From Eopsaltria australis (taxonomy: Eukaryota; Chordata; Aves; Passeriformes; Petroicidae), in contig JAVTVJ010000072.1 of assembly GCA_034509425.1 (NCBI GenBank), positions 5,174,501 to 5,238,500 of the forward strand: a DNA stretch of 64,000 nt, read 5' to 3'. Of this stretch, positions 9,361 through 22,949 are shown in pieces. The position numbers and the translations under genes are program-made. The stretch's first letter is position 1; each line of letters opens with the position of its first letter. The notes beneath the pieces were generated by a model. It did not search any database, was not told where the DNA came from, and was given only the letters and a program-made list of their open reading frames with translations.

Positions 9361-11375
9361 CTTTCTGAGTTTCTCCTTTCCCCCTGCTGTTTGAATGGCT
9401 TCCATTAGGGCACTGTGCAATGATGTGTCTTTTGGAACTGGCTTTTGGACGACAGGCTTGAACTTCTTCTTTGGTCCGAAGATGTTGGTCTGCACATTAA
9501 CATCCAGTTCACCAACAGTATTGACATCTGAATCATCAGGTTTCTCCTCCTGTTCTGACTCTGCATTTGCTGCTGCACCATTTAGCTCAGGTGAAGTTTT
9601 AAGTGAACTAACTTGAACACCATTAGCAGGGCGCCATTTAGTGGCTCGCAAAGATGAGCTGAAAGAGGATGGGGCTCCTTGGAGATCAGGAGACTTAAGC
9701 GATGAGGCTGAATTAGTAAAGGTCAAAGTCTCACATTTCTGGTCAAACACAGGACGTGTCTTTTTCTCTGCTACACTTTGTTTGCTGTTTAAACCATGAT
9801 CATCTTCTGCACTGTTATCCTTTGAAGAGGATTTAGTAAGTGGGGCACTGGCATTCTTTTTATAGAAACTCACAGGAGTTGCTTGATTTGGTGCCCTGAT
9901 ATTAACTACTTTGTTTTCCATGCCAGAATTATCACCAGGTGCAAATCTCTGGGATGCTTTCTGACTGCAAGCAAAAATACTTGAAAGTGTTTCTCTTGTT
10001 TCTGCTGATTCTGTTTCCACAGGGCTATATTTGGCCACAATAATACATCGTTTTGGTGAAACCTCTGCTTCATTCTTAACCTCTCCTGCCCCTTGCTTGT
10101 TTTCATCTTTCTCATGGTATTCCATAGTGTCAGATTTAAAGGTAGTTGCACTGATATGTCTTGCAATGGCAGAGGCAACATACTGACTTGAAGTTCTCCT
10201 GTGTGGCTTCACGAACGGGAGTTCCACCTTGTCCTTACTAATGGTTGGGGCTGCTAACGGTGTTACCTGGGACTGTGCAACTGAAAGAGCTGGTTTGGTC
10301 CTTTCATTCTCAGATTGTCTTTCAGCTACCTGGGTAGTAACAGTTTGTGGTGCTGCAGGTTTTGGAGCTGCAAGACAGACAGGTTTGTGTTCATGTTTTA
10401 TAGTAAAGGGCTTAGAGTTTGTGGTGACTGCAGACTTTTTAGGAAAATGCTCAGCACAGTCATCGCTTTGCTTTTCCATAGAACTTGACCTCCAGAATGC
10501 CTTCACTCTCCCAATATGAATTTCCTCATTTTCATCAGAAGAAGAACCTTGTACATGCTTACTAACACTGGTATTTGGGCCTATAAGATTGCCTAGTTCA
10601 TCTATCTTAATGGCACCAGTGGAGAGTGAAACTCCTCTATCAAAATGTCTTACTTCAGGTTTGGGAGGGACAACTTTAAAGGTTGTCAAACCCATTTTAG
10701 GTTCGTAGCTTGATCCTAAATTCTGGGCACGATGACACCATGTGGGTGTTGATGGGACTTCTTCTACTTCTGTTTTTTTTGCTGGTGGCCATTTGATTTC
10801 TAATTCTGATTTACTTTTTTTCAGAGCTCTCTCCCTGCTACTACATTCATTAACTGGATTCAGCTTCTCTTTTGCTGTACTGATTTCAGTCATGGCCTTG
10901 GAGTGAGATGGACTCAGCTTAGATTTACATTCCTCAGCCTTCACACCATGTTTAGGAGAGGGCTCCAGTCTTAAGTTCTTTTCATTTCTTTTTTCAAAGG
11001 AGGATGTGAGAGATTCAAACATATCTCTCCTCTGTTCTACAGGCAAGTGACTGAATTCATTTTCAGATGATTGCTGATATATTAGGTCCTTGTATATAGC
11101 TCCACCATCTGTGTGTCCTTTATCAAAGGAACCTGCATTGTTGTTTTTATTTGTGAAGTTTCTTGCATTAAAAGAGTCAGCTGAGATATTCTGTGAAACC
11201 CTACCCTCCATCTCTTGATTTCCATCTGAGTTAGACGTGCTAATTTCTGGAGCATCATCTATGATTGTTACTGGAACAGAAATGGAAACATCTTGGGCAG
11301 CCTCAACTTTTCTTGTATGTGGGTTCAAGGCTTCACTGGTGTAGTCAGAGTCAGAGTTGCTGACACCATCCTCAG
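9361..11375 (-). CDS. COBL: COBL large exon, ends in first WH2 domain
   Basis: A 2,015-bp exon, open throughout (671 codons plus 2 nt). It starts after TATTTTGCAG with (A)EDGVSNSDSDYTSE. Recognisable COBL blocks in order: GLTTFKVVPPKPEVRHFDRG then GVSLSTGAIKIDELGN (about 10590-10695), AFWRSSSMEKQ (about 10470-10500), the basic stretch FGPKKKFKPVVQKPVPKD (about 9430-9480), and the first WH2 motif, TSLHSALMEAIQTAGG..KEKLRK, at the very end. WH2 motifs bind monomeric actin, and tandem copies nucleate filaments. The donor AAG|GTAAAG is phase 0 directly after LRK. Most of the exon is Ser/Lys/Glu-rich and probably disordered. The frame runs on past 9361 to 9241, but that stretch is intron read-through. 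Confidence 0.96.
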
Positions 11376-12624
11376 CTGCAAAATACACATACAGTGTTAC
11401 ATATAGGCAGCATTTAGACAATATGACTATAAATTATACAAACAGCCAGTACAAGTTTAAGCAAACCAGGTATTTTAGTTACACTAAAAGTAACAGGCAT
11501 TTTTTAAAGCCTGTATTACAAATAAAGGAGACGTCTGGGTCCTTCTCATTGTCTGGTTGCTGATTAGGATCGGCAAAATATTCTTGCAGTCCTGCTTCAG
11601 CCAGTGGGAAACACACAAATGCAGCTGAAAGCAGAATTTCATCTGTTGTTCATACCTTATCTTTGACTTACTTATCTGAGTGATAAACATTTCACCACAC
11701 GGCTGCAAAGGGGAAACATTTCTAAGAAACAGCAAGCAACTCCAAATTATGTTTCCCAGACCTGGTTAGCAATAACAGCCCAGCTGAAGGATTTCCTTGA
11801 GCAAGCAAACAAAGAAACAGTACTTTTATTTTTTCTCCATTCTTCTCACCCTTTATTACCAGTGACTCCAGAAGCCTCATTGTGCAAGAGAGCTATATAT
11901 TCTCTTGAATTTGCTGGTATAAATCAAAGGTTACAACACAGAAGCTAAGGAATGGCTGTGTCTGAGAACTCACAAGAAATCAAATCAGACTGAAGTCCAC
12001 TGCAGAAGTATTAAAATGAAGATGGAAAGTTAAAAAAAAAGTATTCAATGTCATTTGTTGACAAACCAATAATAGAGAAGTATTTTTAATTCACAGTAGA
12101 AAAAAGAGGAGTACAATATGCCATTTTATCTCTTCCCACTGTTTCATGTTTTTCCATTTTTAACTTTTAAATGTGCCTGCTAACACAGAGGAGGCACTGG
12201 GTACAAAAATGTTCCATCCCTTTCCACTTCATTATGATAAAATAAAAACAGAGGGATTCTTCATTAAACACAGAGCTAAATTCTCAACTGATTTAGCTTC
12301 ATTGAAGTCAATTAAATTATACTAAATTTGGCCTATAAAATGCGTCCATTGACTGCTGTTCATCTCTTTTTGGTAGGAGACACTGAAATACAATGACAAT
12401 CTGATACGAAGTTTAAAAAATACGCAGTGTGAGCCTATGAAGGGTATCTGCTCCTGAAGCAAAGGAGCCACTTTGGGGGAACCACATTCCACCTCACACC
12501 CATGAATTGTTCTCAATGAACTCAGTGAGAAACATACGGGATGTCTCAAGAGTACAGCTTGATTCTGCATCTACTGGCTGTGTCACTGTTTTTTGTACTT
12601 CAGAGGTAACACACACTTTCCTAC
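11376..12624 (-). other. COBL: COBL intron
   Basis: 1.25-kb intron between the short exon and the large exon. Splice phases on both sides are 1. No repeats or other signals recognised. Confidence 0.85.
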
Positions 12625-12728
12625 CTTCTAAATCTTCTTCCAGGTCAGCCAAAGTCTGCTGGAGCCGTGCTGCAATGCATGTGTCTTCATTCTCATGCTT
12701 AGCCAAAGCCATTGCTTCATCTTGCCTG
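12625..12728 (-). CDS. COBL: COBL short internal exon
   Basis: Short minus-strand exon reading RQDEAMALAKHENEDTC and then IAARLQQTLADLEEDLE, the latter equivalent to the conserved LHQTLAELDEDLE-type segment of vertebrate COBL. A strong pyrimidine tract (TTCTCTCCTGTTTCCTTTAG) precedes it. The acceptor is a TAGCAG tandem, so the exon begins at 12728 or 12725; the choice adds or drops one residue (Ser-Arg versus Arg) and leaves the frame unchanged. The donor is GAAG|GTAGGA in phase 1, and the G joins CT of the big exon to give LE-A-EDGVSNSDSD. The segment is predicted helical and acidic, with unknown role. Confidence 0.9.
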
Positions 12729-13345
12729 CTAAAGGAAACAGGAGAGAATCACTGGGTCTCTCCCCTCTCTTTTACTTTGCACTGCTGCTCACACTGTAAT
12801 TTCAGCCCCTTTGCTCTCACTGGGGTTCTAAAACTCATTCCCCAAAGTATGAAAAATGTGTAGCCTTAGAGACACACACCACCACACTGACACATCCCCA
12901 TCCAGGAAGGATCTTGGTGGTGCCTGAGCATCCCCAGTGTGCTGGTAATCAAAAGATTACGATTAATAAAGCCTGCAAAGAAATGGTCTGGCTTCAGTGT
13001 GAAGTACTCATTTCAGCTGGACTGAAGAAACACAGTATATGCCAGGACAAAGGTTTTGCATATCCATACAATTTTAAGGCAGACCATTAACCATCCTGTG
13101 TGCCTGCTGTAACAATATACATGCACCTTAATTAAATAAAAATTGCATGCTAATGAAAAATAAATACAGTCAAAATACTGTTAGACAATCACTCTGCATC
13201 TTGAGGTGTGGGAGGGAGTGAGAGCAGTTTCTAATGAAACATATCAAGGGACCTGATTTTGCCAGAAAACTGATGAAGCTGTACAATGACGTAAGACAAG
13301 TCTGAAATCAGAATAATTTCAGTCAAGTGTTGCCAAGTGTTGATT

Positions 13346-13472
13346 TATTAAAAAAAGAGAAGAAAACGAAACAAAAAAATCCTACCCCCCCAAATTAAAA
13401 GACAAAAAAACCACCAAAAAACAAATAAACAAAAAAACACCCACCAAACCCACAAAACAACAAAAAACCACC
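13346..13472. repeat. A/C-rich low-complexity tract
   Basis: About 125 bp almost free of G, made of A runs broken by C and CC (AACAAAAAAACACCCACC type). It looks like a degenerated simple repeat. Confidence 0.85.
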
Positions 13473-15980
13473 TGTATAGCAAGGTGGTACACAACAGTCC
13501 TCTCTTTTCTCAGAGGGCAAAATCTTGATCAGCAGAACATTTTTATCTAAATCACTGAAATTAGAATTTCACACTGGTCAATTTATTTATTTCGGTTACC
13601 TCACCTGAATTTAAGACCTTGTGGTCTGTGACACTGTATCTAAGTTTTGCCCTTGTGATTAGCCAATTGGAAAAGTAGCTTTCCATTCTACCCACACATA
13701 AACTAACTGTGGCTGGGTGAAACACATTTGCCCTTTTCAAGATCACATCCTTAATAGCACAGATACTGTAACAGATGATAGATTTTTTTTTTTTGTTAGT
13801 TTACCAAACACTACCTGAAAAACGCCATTTTTCTTCTTCCCTTTAAGATAGTAATCTGAATAAAAATTCAGAGATGTTTCCTGATATTGATTTAAATTTT
13901 GTCCAACAATGTAGCTTCCTTTTTTTCCTATTTCATTGTTTGATTTTTTCCCTTGCTCATACCAGGAGCAACTGAAAGGGCATGTTGAAGTATCAGGTAT
14001 TTTATTTTATTTTACCTCATTATTTATTTGGCATTCACCTCTCCTTTATGTCTTTTGTAGTAGTCCTGCAGCCTGATCTTCTACTTTTACCTAAACTGCC
14101 TTGCACCTACAAAGCTGACTTCATGTATGTGGTATCAATGAAAACAACAATGTACACCTCCAAAGGAAGCCTTCCAAAACTGTCACACACACATTCTTGT
14201 GTATATGAATACACAGATGGGATTAATTCAAGACAACAAGGCTTGATACATGACTAAGAGGTTTACTAAACTGGAATCTAGGGCAGAAATCAGAATTGGT
14301 TGTTTTAAATAAAGAGAAAGAGACAGGGTGCTCTGAGACTGGAATAGAATTCCTTCCCACATCTGCCACTGACCCTTTTTCAGGGCTTTCACAGGCCCTG
14401 AACATCCCCACAGGCCAATGTGATCCAGTGATGCTCAGGCTCAACATCCACACCACAAGATTCATGGTGAACTGAGTTTTTCCCCTGAAGGATTACCAGG
14501 ATGGTGGAGCAAATCGGTTAAAGTTTCCAGTGCAGGCACCTGGCGCTGCAGGACTGCAGTCCCTCTGTACCCTGAGGCCCGCCCCCACACACACACATCC
14601 ATAAATCAGTGAGATTGCCCATCTGAGCAATCTGACAAAGAGATTTACACTTACTGCAGCATTTGAATTGGGAGAGAAGACTGGCAAAAAACCCCCTCAA
14701 TGTCAAGATGGCAGAAAGAACTGAATTTCATATTGTTCTTGCAGTGGAAGGTTTCATAAAATTATTAAAAAATACCCTCCTCTGAGTGAAATTCAAAACA
14801 ATTTATTTGCAACCTCAGAGAGAGCATTTCCAATGGGAGAACAATTCAAACTGTGCTCCAGCTAAGCAACAGGTCTATCCATCATGGAAAGCAAATACCA
14901 TTCTCTTCTTTACAAAGCTGGTCTTGCAGAATAGTTGTGCACAGCTGGAGGCAAGTAAGTGACACACACTGAGACTCGTTCTCTGACCTATTGTGGAGAA
15001 GTTGTTTCCAAAGCCTGGGTAAAAAAATCTGTAAACTCACGAGACCTAATTTCATGAAGGCTATGCCAGCTCACCACCTTTTTGCTATCTGATTATATTT
15101 TTCTGCCTGACTCTTCTGAAACACAGCCAAAATCTGTATTACTAAGGTTATCTGTGCTGGAATTTCTACAGGAAATAATAGGGTTGAGAATTTTATGGGA
15201 AACTTATCCAGAAAAACGTATTTGGGATGGGAACAAGCATTCCTGGGCTTCAAACATGGAATGTAGGTCCACGGCACTGCACTGACCAGCTCTTTTCTCA
15301 CATCTATCAGTGGGAATCTTTCAATGACTCCTCATAGCAAAATTATCCTCTCCTTGCTGGGCACAACAGTCAGCAGTGGTTTCTTTCATTATCCTCTGTG
15401 CACTTGTGCAGTGACTATACCTAATTTGCCTCTCAATCTCTGCTTCAATCTCTTCACTTAGACAACTGGGATAATATTATCCAATTCACAGAATTTTTCT
15501 TTAGGAAAGAGAACAATGCAGTGAAAATGAAAGGATTCTTATTTGCTGCTACAGAGGGAGCTTCAGAAAAAGCAGATCTTTTCTTTTGCATTTCAAAATC
15601 TCTAAAAGAGCTACTGTTCAATGCATCTCCAAGCTCACCTACAAAGCAAGCCAGAAGGTATAGATTAATCACAAGGGCTTTTCTTAAAATTCTTACCACC
15701 AGGAATTTAGAATGGCTATGTGTTTTGTGAGGTGAAGGTCTGGTAGTTTCCAGTAGCTCACATGACTTACAAATATGCCTAAGAAGACTCTTTCTCACAG
15801 GAAAAGGAAAACAAAAGGGCCTCAAAATTTTTTTTTCCATAACCTTCCCTTCTAACCCTATACACTTTTCTTTTGTTGACAGCTCTTCTGGCCAGAAGCC
15901 AAGAAAAATATGACTTATTCCAATACCATGTTTTACATTCTGGATAAACATTACCAGTGGTATTTTCTCATACATGCTTC

Positions 15981-16001
15981 TTTTTTTTTTTTTTTTTTTT
16001 T
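15981..16001. repeat. Poly(T) run, 21 nt
   Basis: Uninterrupted T homopolymer (A on the coding strand). No attached retrocopy recognised. Confidence 0.95.
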
Positions 16002-19000
16002 GACTTAGGGAAGAACTTGATAACCTTTACGCTGCCTTCCTGGTTAAAACATGAGGTGCTAAAAATACAGCACTGGTGAGCATTTAGCCCAAGCTCAAAA
16101 TGGCAAATGTGCACGGTTCCTGGAAGCCTGCGCACATATTACTTATGTAGATTAGCAGAGATTTGTGCAAGAGCACAGAACGAAGCAAAGTGACTACTAA
16201 ACTACAGCATTTAATGTTCCACTGAGCTCAGGCTAAAACGCCTAATTACTCCTTGGCAGTCATTTGTGCAGTTGGAGACAAAATGAAACTTACAGCAGCA
16301 TTTTACCAAATTAGTGCCATGGGAGACATACATTTATGAGAAGGTTTACATTCTAAGAAAGACAGAAATTTCTCTGATAAAACTAGCTGGAAATGCTGCA
16401 TTAAAATAAACCCAAACTGGTGGTAAGACAATGGATTTGCAATAAGAGAAGCTGCCATTTTGTTATAGGGAAAGCAGCTTTACCCCTGGGTCCGTAAATC
16501 ACAAACCTGACCCAAGTTTCTCTGAGCACTTGGGAGTTCTAGTGAGCCTCATGCAGGGTACCAGAGGTACACACCACACCTCCCACCATAACTGCTTAAA
16601 TACAACATAGACCCATGTAAACTGCAGAGCAGGCATGGAGGAAGACATTCAATTACCCAAATGCACATATTGGTGCCACTTTAAAAGCTTAGGATGTTCA
16701 AGATGTTCGTCTGGGGCTCTTAGACATAACATGGCAGACAGGGAAACTTGTGTTCTACCACACAGCAGGCAGCTGGTAAGAAGAAACCTAGTAGCAGACA
16801 CATCTCAGGTTAACCGAATGTGATTTGCAATCTCACTCATTTTGCACCGTATCTGCTATACTGAAAGACTTGAGAACATGAACCTGTTACTAGGTGGGCT
16901 GGGAAGACAGAGTCATTGCAAGTAACTCAAATCCATACAGGCACACTGTGCAGTAGGACATGCAGGGATGTAGTGACAACTGTGAGGCACATTGAGAGCA
17001 TTCAGCTTCTCACGTGAGCTTTGGGCAGCTAAGAGGGACTGACCTACATGGAAAACTGGGCTTTGGAACATTCAGGCTCCCCTCCCAGCTCTGACAGCCC
17101 TCCCAGTCTGGTACTGGGCAATTACATTATGTATCCCAATCTTTATGTATCCCAATTTGTCTCTTTAAAATGAATCCATGATATTCACCTCTTACACAAA
17201 TGCTGCAAAGAGAAATGCTTCTACATTGTGTATCTATCAAGGTGGATGTTAAGAGACTTGATGCTGAAGGATTTTAAGATGTAGGAAGTATCGCTGAAAC
17301 TTTCTGAAAACAACTTGCTATTCAATCGGGCCAGAAAGATGGCATTAAGTAAACTTGGGGTGTTTATATATTCATTTTTGTGAGTGTTGTGGCAAAGTAC
17401 TCTCCAAAACTGTTTTCCAGATTTGGTTTCCTCAGTCTTAGAGACCATTTTTCCATTCTCTGCATTTCTTAGGCTAGGTAACTTTCTTTTCAGTTATTTT
17501 CAAGGAAGTAATATAACTGCATCAGGAGAGCAGCTAGTGTAAGTGCTGGACTTTCTAGTCACCTAAGCCATGACCTGACCAGCAATATTTTCCATTTCTA
17601 CTGCCTCCTGTGAGCTTGAGAATGAATTTTTAACCAAAACCTGTTAAAATTCAAAAGTTGTAGGGTGAACAACCAATTTAGGACTGGTTAGATAGCAAAG
17701 TCGTCACTTGTGTTTGATGCAAGATTTGTGAAAGTGGCAGGCAACTAGGAAAGGGAAAAAGCACATGGTCATATTCTGTTGAATACCAGATAACCTTCTG
17801 TTTTATGTTCTTGGATAGGCAATAAAAAAAAGCTGCAAACATTTTTGAGAGCAAGGTACAGGTATCACTTCCACTCCATTTTTAGTTTGTGTTCTGCTTC
17901 TAGTTTTGTGTGACTACATCAAACAAAGGTCTTTACACAGCATTTGTATCTGTGCTGAATAAAAGTCTTCAGAAATTGAATTTAACTATTTTTCAATCCT
18001 GTAATACACAGGTCCAGTAGTGTCTTCAGATATGCTACCACCCAATTAACAGTAAGAACTTGAAAACAGAGGTGAGGAGGAAAATTACTCAATTTTTCAA
18101 CAGCAGCTGGGTTTATGGTCCTTTCACAATTTTCTCCATGGTTACTGCTCAAGAATCTAAACAGAAAGCAAATTAATATGCTTTTGAACAGTATCATTTT
18201 GTGCTTTAATGCTAGAAATCTCTAAGCTTGTTACATACCAGGGTGATTTAGGCTTCCAGAGTGCCTGACATATGTCAGTTCCAGGGTCCTGCTGCATAAG
18301 CAGCAGCTTGCAGTTGCTATACAGCTGGATACACCCCCACTCCCCCTCCTCTGGCAACAGCTTCTCAAGAGGAAAGCCTGCAGGCAGACAGCATTGCTAG
18401 AAATAGTCAGGAAAGTGGACCAGCATGATTTAGATCTCAGCACAGCCACATCACCTGTGCAATGTAACATTACAAGTTAAAAGATGGCACAGTCAAATAA
18501 CTTCTCTTGATTTACACTGAAAAATAGAAACAGAAAAGGACCAGAGCCTTCCTCTCCTGAAAGCCAGTACCAGGCCTTTAGCAACCAAAGCTGCTCTCTG
18601 ATATTTAAAATATTCTACATCTCCAGAGCATACAGTGTTTTTCCAGTGGATGAGTTTAACAGAAAGGCTAATCAGTATTCTTGCCCTAGAATGACTGCGA
18701 GTATCTATTACTTAACCATAATATCCATAATATCTTTCCTCCACAAATATCTGCCAGCAAAAAGTGCACAAAAGTTTCCAAATTTGAAGAGTTTTCTGGA
18801 ACAAGGGGAAAGGGAAAGCCAGAGATAAGGAAGGAAAACTATGTAAGAAGCAGAGGCTTGCAAATCTGTCAGACATCTGGGTTTTAATTAAATAATTTTT
18901 CATTCCTGAGGTTCTCCCTCTCACTTTAACCCTTTCTCTACTTTCCTACCCCTTGAAAATGTTATCAAAAAAGTAATACAGGCTTACCCAGTTAAAATAA

Positions 19001-20529
19001 AACCTATCCTATAGAAAAATAACAGAACTAAACTTTCTCCTGTTTCTCAGAGACAGTTACAAGTGACAAGTAACCATACAGAATGTGTTTGTGCACAGAG
19101 GTATATGTAATACATACATACACTGCTATTTTTCACTGCAGTTTTTCTCTTTCCTTCCTGCCCTCAGCCACTCACTATTTTTATTTCTTCTGACCAGCTT
19201 CCACACTGAATTCTCTCCAGCTACTGACTTCTCCTTCTGTCCTGTCCTTCCCAAGTCGAATACAAAACCCTGTAACATTTGAATGTGAATGGACTGAAAA
19301 TTAAGCAGAACAGGTTCACCCACCCCTCAGTTTCAAGTTTTTGTTTTAAACTAACTCATCAAAACCCAAACAGTTTAGTAGCAAACAGCAAGTACTTCTC
19401 AGGTTGGTAACTAAGAGGATTGTCCTCCCAGTAGCTTCAGCTACTCTGACCAGAGCCAAAGGTAACAAATTCTTCCAAGAGAAAGGGAGGAAATGGGATT
19501 ATCTCTGTCCAGACCCACAGCACGAACTGATCTCTGGAGGGTTCCCCCACCCCCACCCTATGTCCTCTACTAGCTGTACGTGAAAAAATATTCCTCTCTC
19601 ATGGCTACTGAAGCAGACACTCAAGGGAGGGGAAAATCCCTTTCAGACATTTAGAAGGTATTTTGTCTTTTTGTCACACACAAGCCTGTATTTATTTATA
19701 TCTTTATACCTACAAAGTTCCCTTCACATTTTAAAATACTTTTATTTCTTAAACATTTCAATACTTTTAAAATCTCTCCAGAATTTAAAAAGAGTCTGGT
19801 CTTTTAAAGTGTTTTTCCTTCTCTGAGACAGGCCAGCAGAACCCCTCTTAAGAGCGACTCCCTTTAAAACTCTGATTTCAGATGCTTATGAAGTTGAGAA
19901 ACTATACATTTCTGTGAGGTGACAGTCCACATGACAATTTATATCACGCCCATAATCATACTATTATTTTATTTCAACAAAAATGTTTAAATGTCTTCCA
20001 AGAACAGAATTTAGAGGAAAAGGAGAGCTGCATTCTGACACATGAAATTCTATTTAATGCTCAGCCCTCTGAAAAAAGGTGGTCCTGCATGGTGTAAGTG
20101 TTCACTAGCCTGCCTTGATTCTCTGCCCATCAACTCTCCTTCCCTAAAACAGGAAAATACCACCTCTTCCTATCACATGAGCACTGTGCAGAGAAATTAA
20201 TTAAAGTCTACATAGCATGTGAAATTAGTGCAATGAGTAAGATAAAAACAGCCAAAGGAAATTAAGCAGTCCTGTCTCCAGAAGAGAATTTGAGCTGAGT
20301 GAACAGTGGTATATCTGTTTTATTAATTGAGTACTGAAACTCAGACAGAAAAAAAAATCAAGTCCCATCACTGTAACCAGAGACATTATCATACTGTACA
20401 AAAGGGGGCTAAAAGGGCAAAATCTAAGATTACACACAGAGCTGCAATACTGAAGTTACCTAACTTTGAGCGCATGACCCAGCATCCCTAATAATATTAT
20501 TTTAACATAATTTTTAATGTGTAATTATT

Positions 20530-20640
20530 TATAAAGCTCCAGACAGTAGGTGTGCATGATGCTTTACAGGCGTATAAAATTGTCTGATCCCTGCCCCTAG
20601 GAGCTTGCGTGATGACACCACACAAGGGATGGGAAAAGAG
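20530..20640 (+). repeat. Ancient SINE-like remnant
   Basis: Segments GCTTTACAGGCGTATAAAAT, TGTCTGATCCCTGCCCCTAG and GAGCTTGC resemble an old amniote SINE/MIR-like consensus of the type 'gctttacaaacgtataa .. tccctgccc .. gagcttac'. Family assignment is from memory. Confidence 0.4.
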
Positions 20641-20899
20641 GGGGTATGGGAGGACAGGGTTGCAACACTGTGAGATCATGAGATGTACTTACTGCTACAT
20701 AAGCAACATTTCAGCTTCTCTGTGGTTTTCTTGTTACTCATTTAACACTATATATTAAAATTTGGTCAACAGATACATAACACAAAGACATCAACCGTAA
20801 GAAAGGATATGAATAAAGAGAACTATGTAGTACAATGTTCAGACTCAGCAGTTAATATTAAAACATTCACAGGCAAACGTTGCATGTAGTCAATTATTT

Positions 20900-21110
20900 A
20901 TATGGGTTTAGCCCTTGGCACCTCCAGCTGAGGTCTGGATTCTGCTCCACCAGGCACTGTATAAATGTATCGTGAGATATGATAGCTGTGTTATGGTTTT
21001 TACTGTAAAAAAACAGTCAGTGGCAGAAGGGGATCTCACAGGCGGAGAGACCAAGGTGGTTTAACAGGTTAGAGGCAGAGCTAAGAGTAGAACTAGAGTG
21101 TTTTGACATT
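20900..21110 (+). repeat. Ancient SINE-like remnant, second copy
   Basis: CCAGGCACTGTATAAATG, followed downstream by CAGTGGCAGAAGG and GGCAGAGCTAAGAGTAGAAC, resembles the same MIR-like layout ('aggcactgtataa .. gtcagtggcagagc .. aatagaac'). It lies about 300 bp from the copy at 20530. Confidence 0.4.
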
Positions 21111-22949
21111 TGTTTTGATATTCTAATTGCTAATTAGTATGTGTATTTAGATTATGATTGCTTGAACAAGAATCCCCAAACCAAACGAAACCAAACAAAA
21201 GAGTGCATTTGCGAGTTGCTCCCATGTACAGGAAAACAAAACCGTGGAGGAAAGACCCCAGCTTGGAAACCCTGGAACCCATGTACATTCTTTTAGAAAT
21301 TTCTGTTTCTGTGCTCTGTGAACTGAAGGGGATTTGAGCTCTGTTGTGCTGTAATATTTGTCTGTGCAAAGCCTGTGGTTGGTGTAATTTCTGACCTGGC
21401 CACACTCTTACCCTGCTATGTGCTGACAAACATATCCCGTGTCAGAGACTGTACCCTTAAATGCTCACAAGTTTCCATGTCTTCAGCAGCAGATGAAGAC
21501 CCTGCTGTCATATTCTAATGCTATCAGACATTACAGCCATACAGAGACCACCCAGGACATCCAGTAAACAACTCCAGAACATCTACGAAAAATTAATTTA
21601 AAACTAAACATACACTAATTAAAGGAAGCAACATGGCAAAATATTCTTGATCTCCCGGAGCACAGGCTAACCCTTTGAAGCAAACCTAGAAAACAACAGT
21701 GGACTTGATACTGCTCTTCATCACAGTTCTTCACAATGCATGGGCAAAATACTACCTGGACATTTTTTACAGCCCTTCACACTCCAAATATAATTTGCTT
21801 CCACTTTAAGGGTACTTTTCACAATCCACAGAGTACAAAATTATTTTAGTACATAGCATTATTCATTCTTAGGAATTTGTTATTTCACTGGGTGAAAAGC
21901 CCAATTTTTAGTTACCTTTAAAATTTAGAATGACAAACTAAATGTTTCCATTATTTTTATTAACCTTTTCTCCCCAAGCCTTAGCAAAATTAGTCACTAT
22001 ATAAAATTTCTGGCTTCAACAGAGCTCAGATTCAAGGAGAACTCAGTCTCACTGCTGCTAACCCCTACTACTTTACAGCAGCAACATGTTCTTTCAATTT
22101 CTTTGTACTTATCTTCCTATTCCTATTGAGTTTAGATCACTAGTGTACAAAGTAGAAGACAGAAAAGAATGAGTAAACTCTGTGAAAAATTTTCCTTAAT
22201 GTTTTGTAGCTTATGAAATGTACTTAAAACTCTGTATAGCGTGGTATTGGTTGTTTACATGAAGTGCATTTTGACTTGTCTGGGGATTTAGGAGACTAGT
22301 TTGGTCCTGAAAGTAGCCCATTCATCAGAGAACTATGTAGAATTTCTGAGTTCCTAACACATTTTATTAGTGGGATGATAGTTGTTCTGACAGTGAAAAT
22401 GTAAATTGATGTTCTCCAAATTTGGCTGTTCTCAAAATTGTACTAAGCATTGGTTTATATCTGATTAAAACAAAAACTTCATGCAAATAGTTTTTAAAAC
22501 GTTCTTTTTATCCCCTTTCCTTTACACTTAGGAAGTGGCTTTTAAAAACTTAGCAGCTTGACCTCAAAAGGATTTAGAGGAGCACAATTTTCAAAGATGT
22601 TTTCTCTATAGAGATAGGTTATGAGTGGAATTGGATTTAACTTCAAATATTACTGGCACATTCAGAGCATAATATTTTAAGAGATATTACTCTCAGCATC
22701 AGTGTTCTGTCAGTCTAAGTGGTTGGAGACATAAGATTAAAACACATCACAAATGTTAAGTTTCTGCTATATCCTTAAGCTGATCTGCAGCAATTTTGCT
22801 GTCCCAGAACCTAAAAAATAAATAGTATTTATGAGAAATAATCGCATTCCCCAAACAACAACAACTGTCTTCTATTTCAGTCCCAAACCACTGTTTTTAA
22901 ATTACAGATATATTAGATAAATACAGAATATTTAGCATGATAACATTAC

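Noticed and set aside
15454..15975. 173-residue minus-strand open frame with a good acceptor (TTGCTTTGTAG) at 15639
   Set aside because: The frame after that acceptor needs a phase-1 donor, but the intron it sits in is phase 2 on both sides; the phase-2 reading hits a stop at once. No convincing donor follows. Probably chance.
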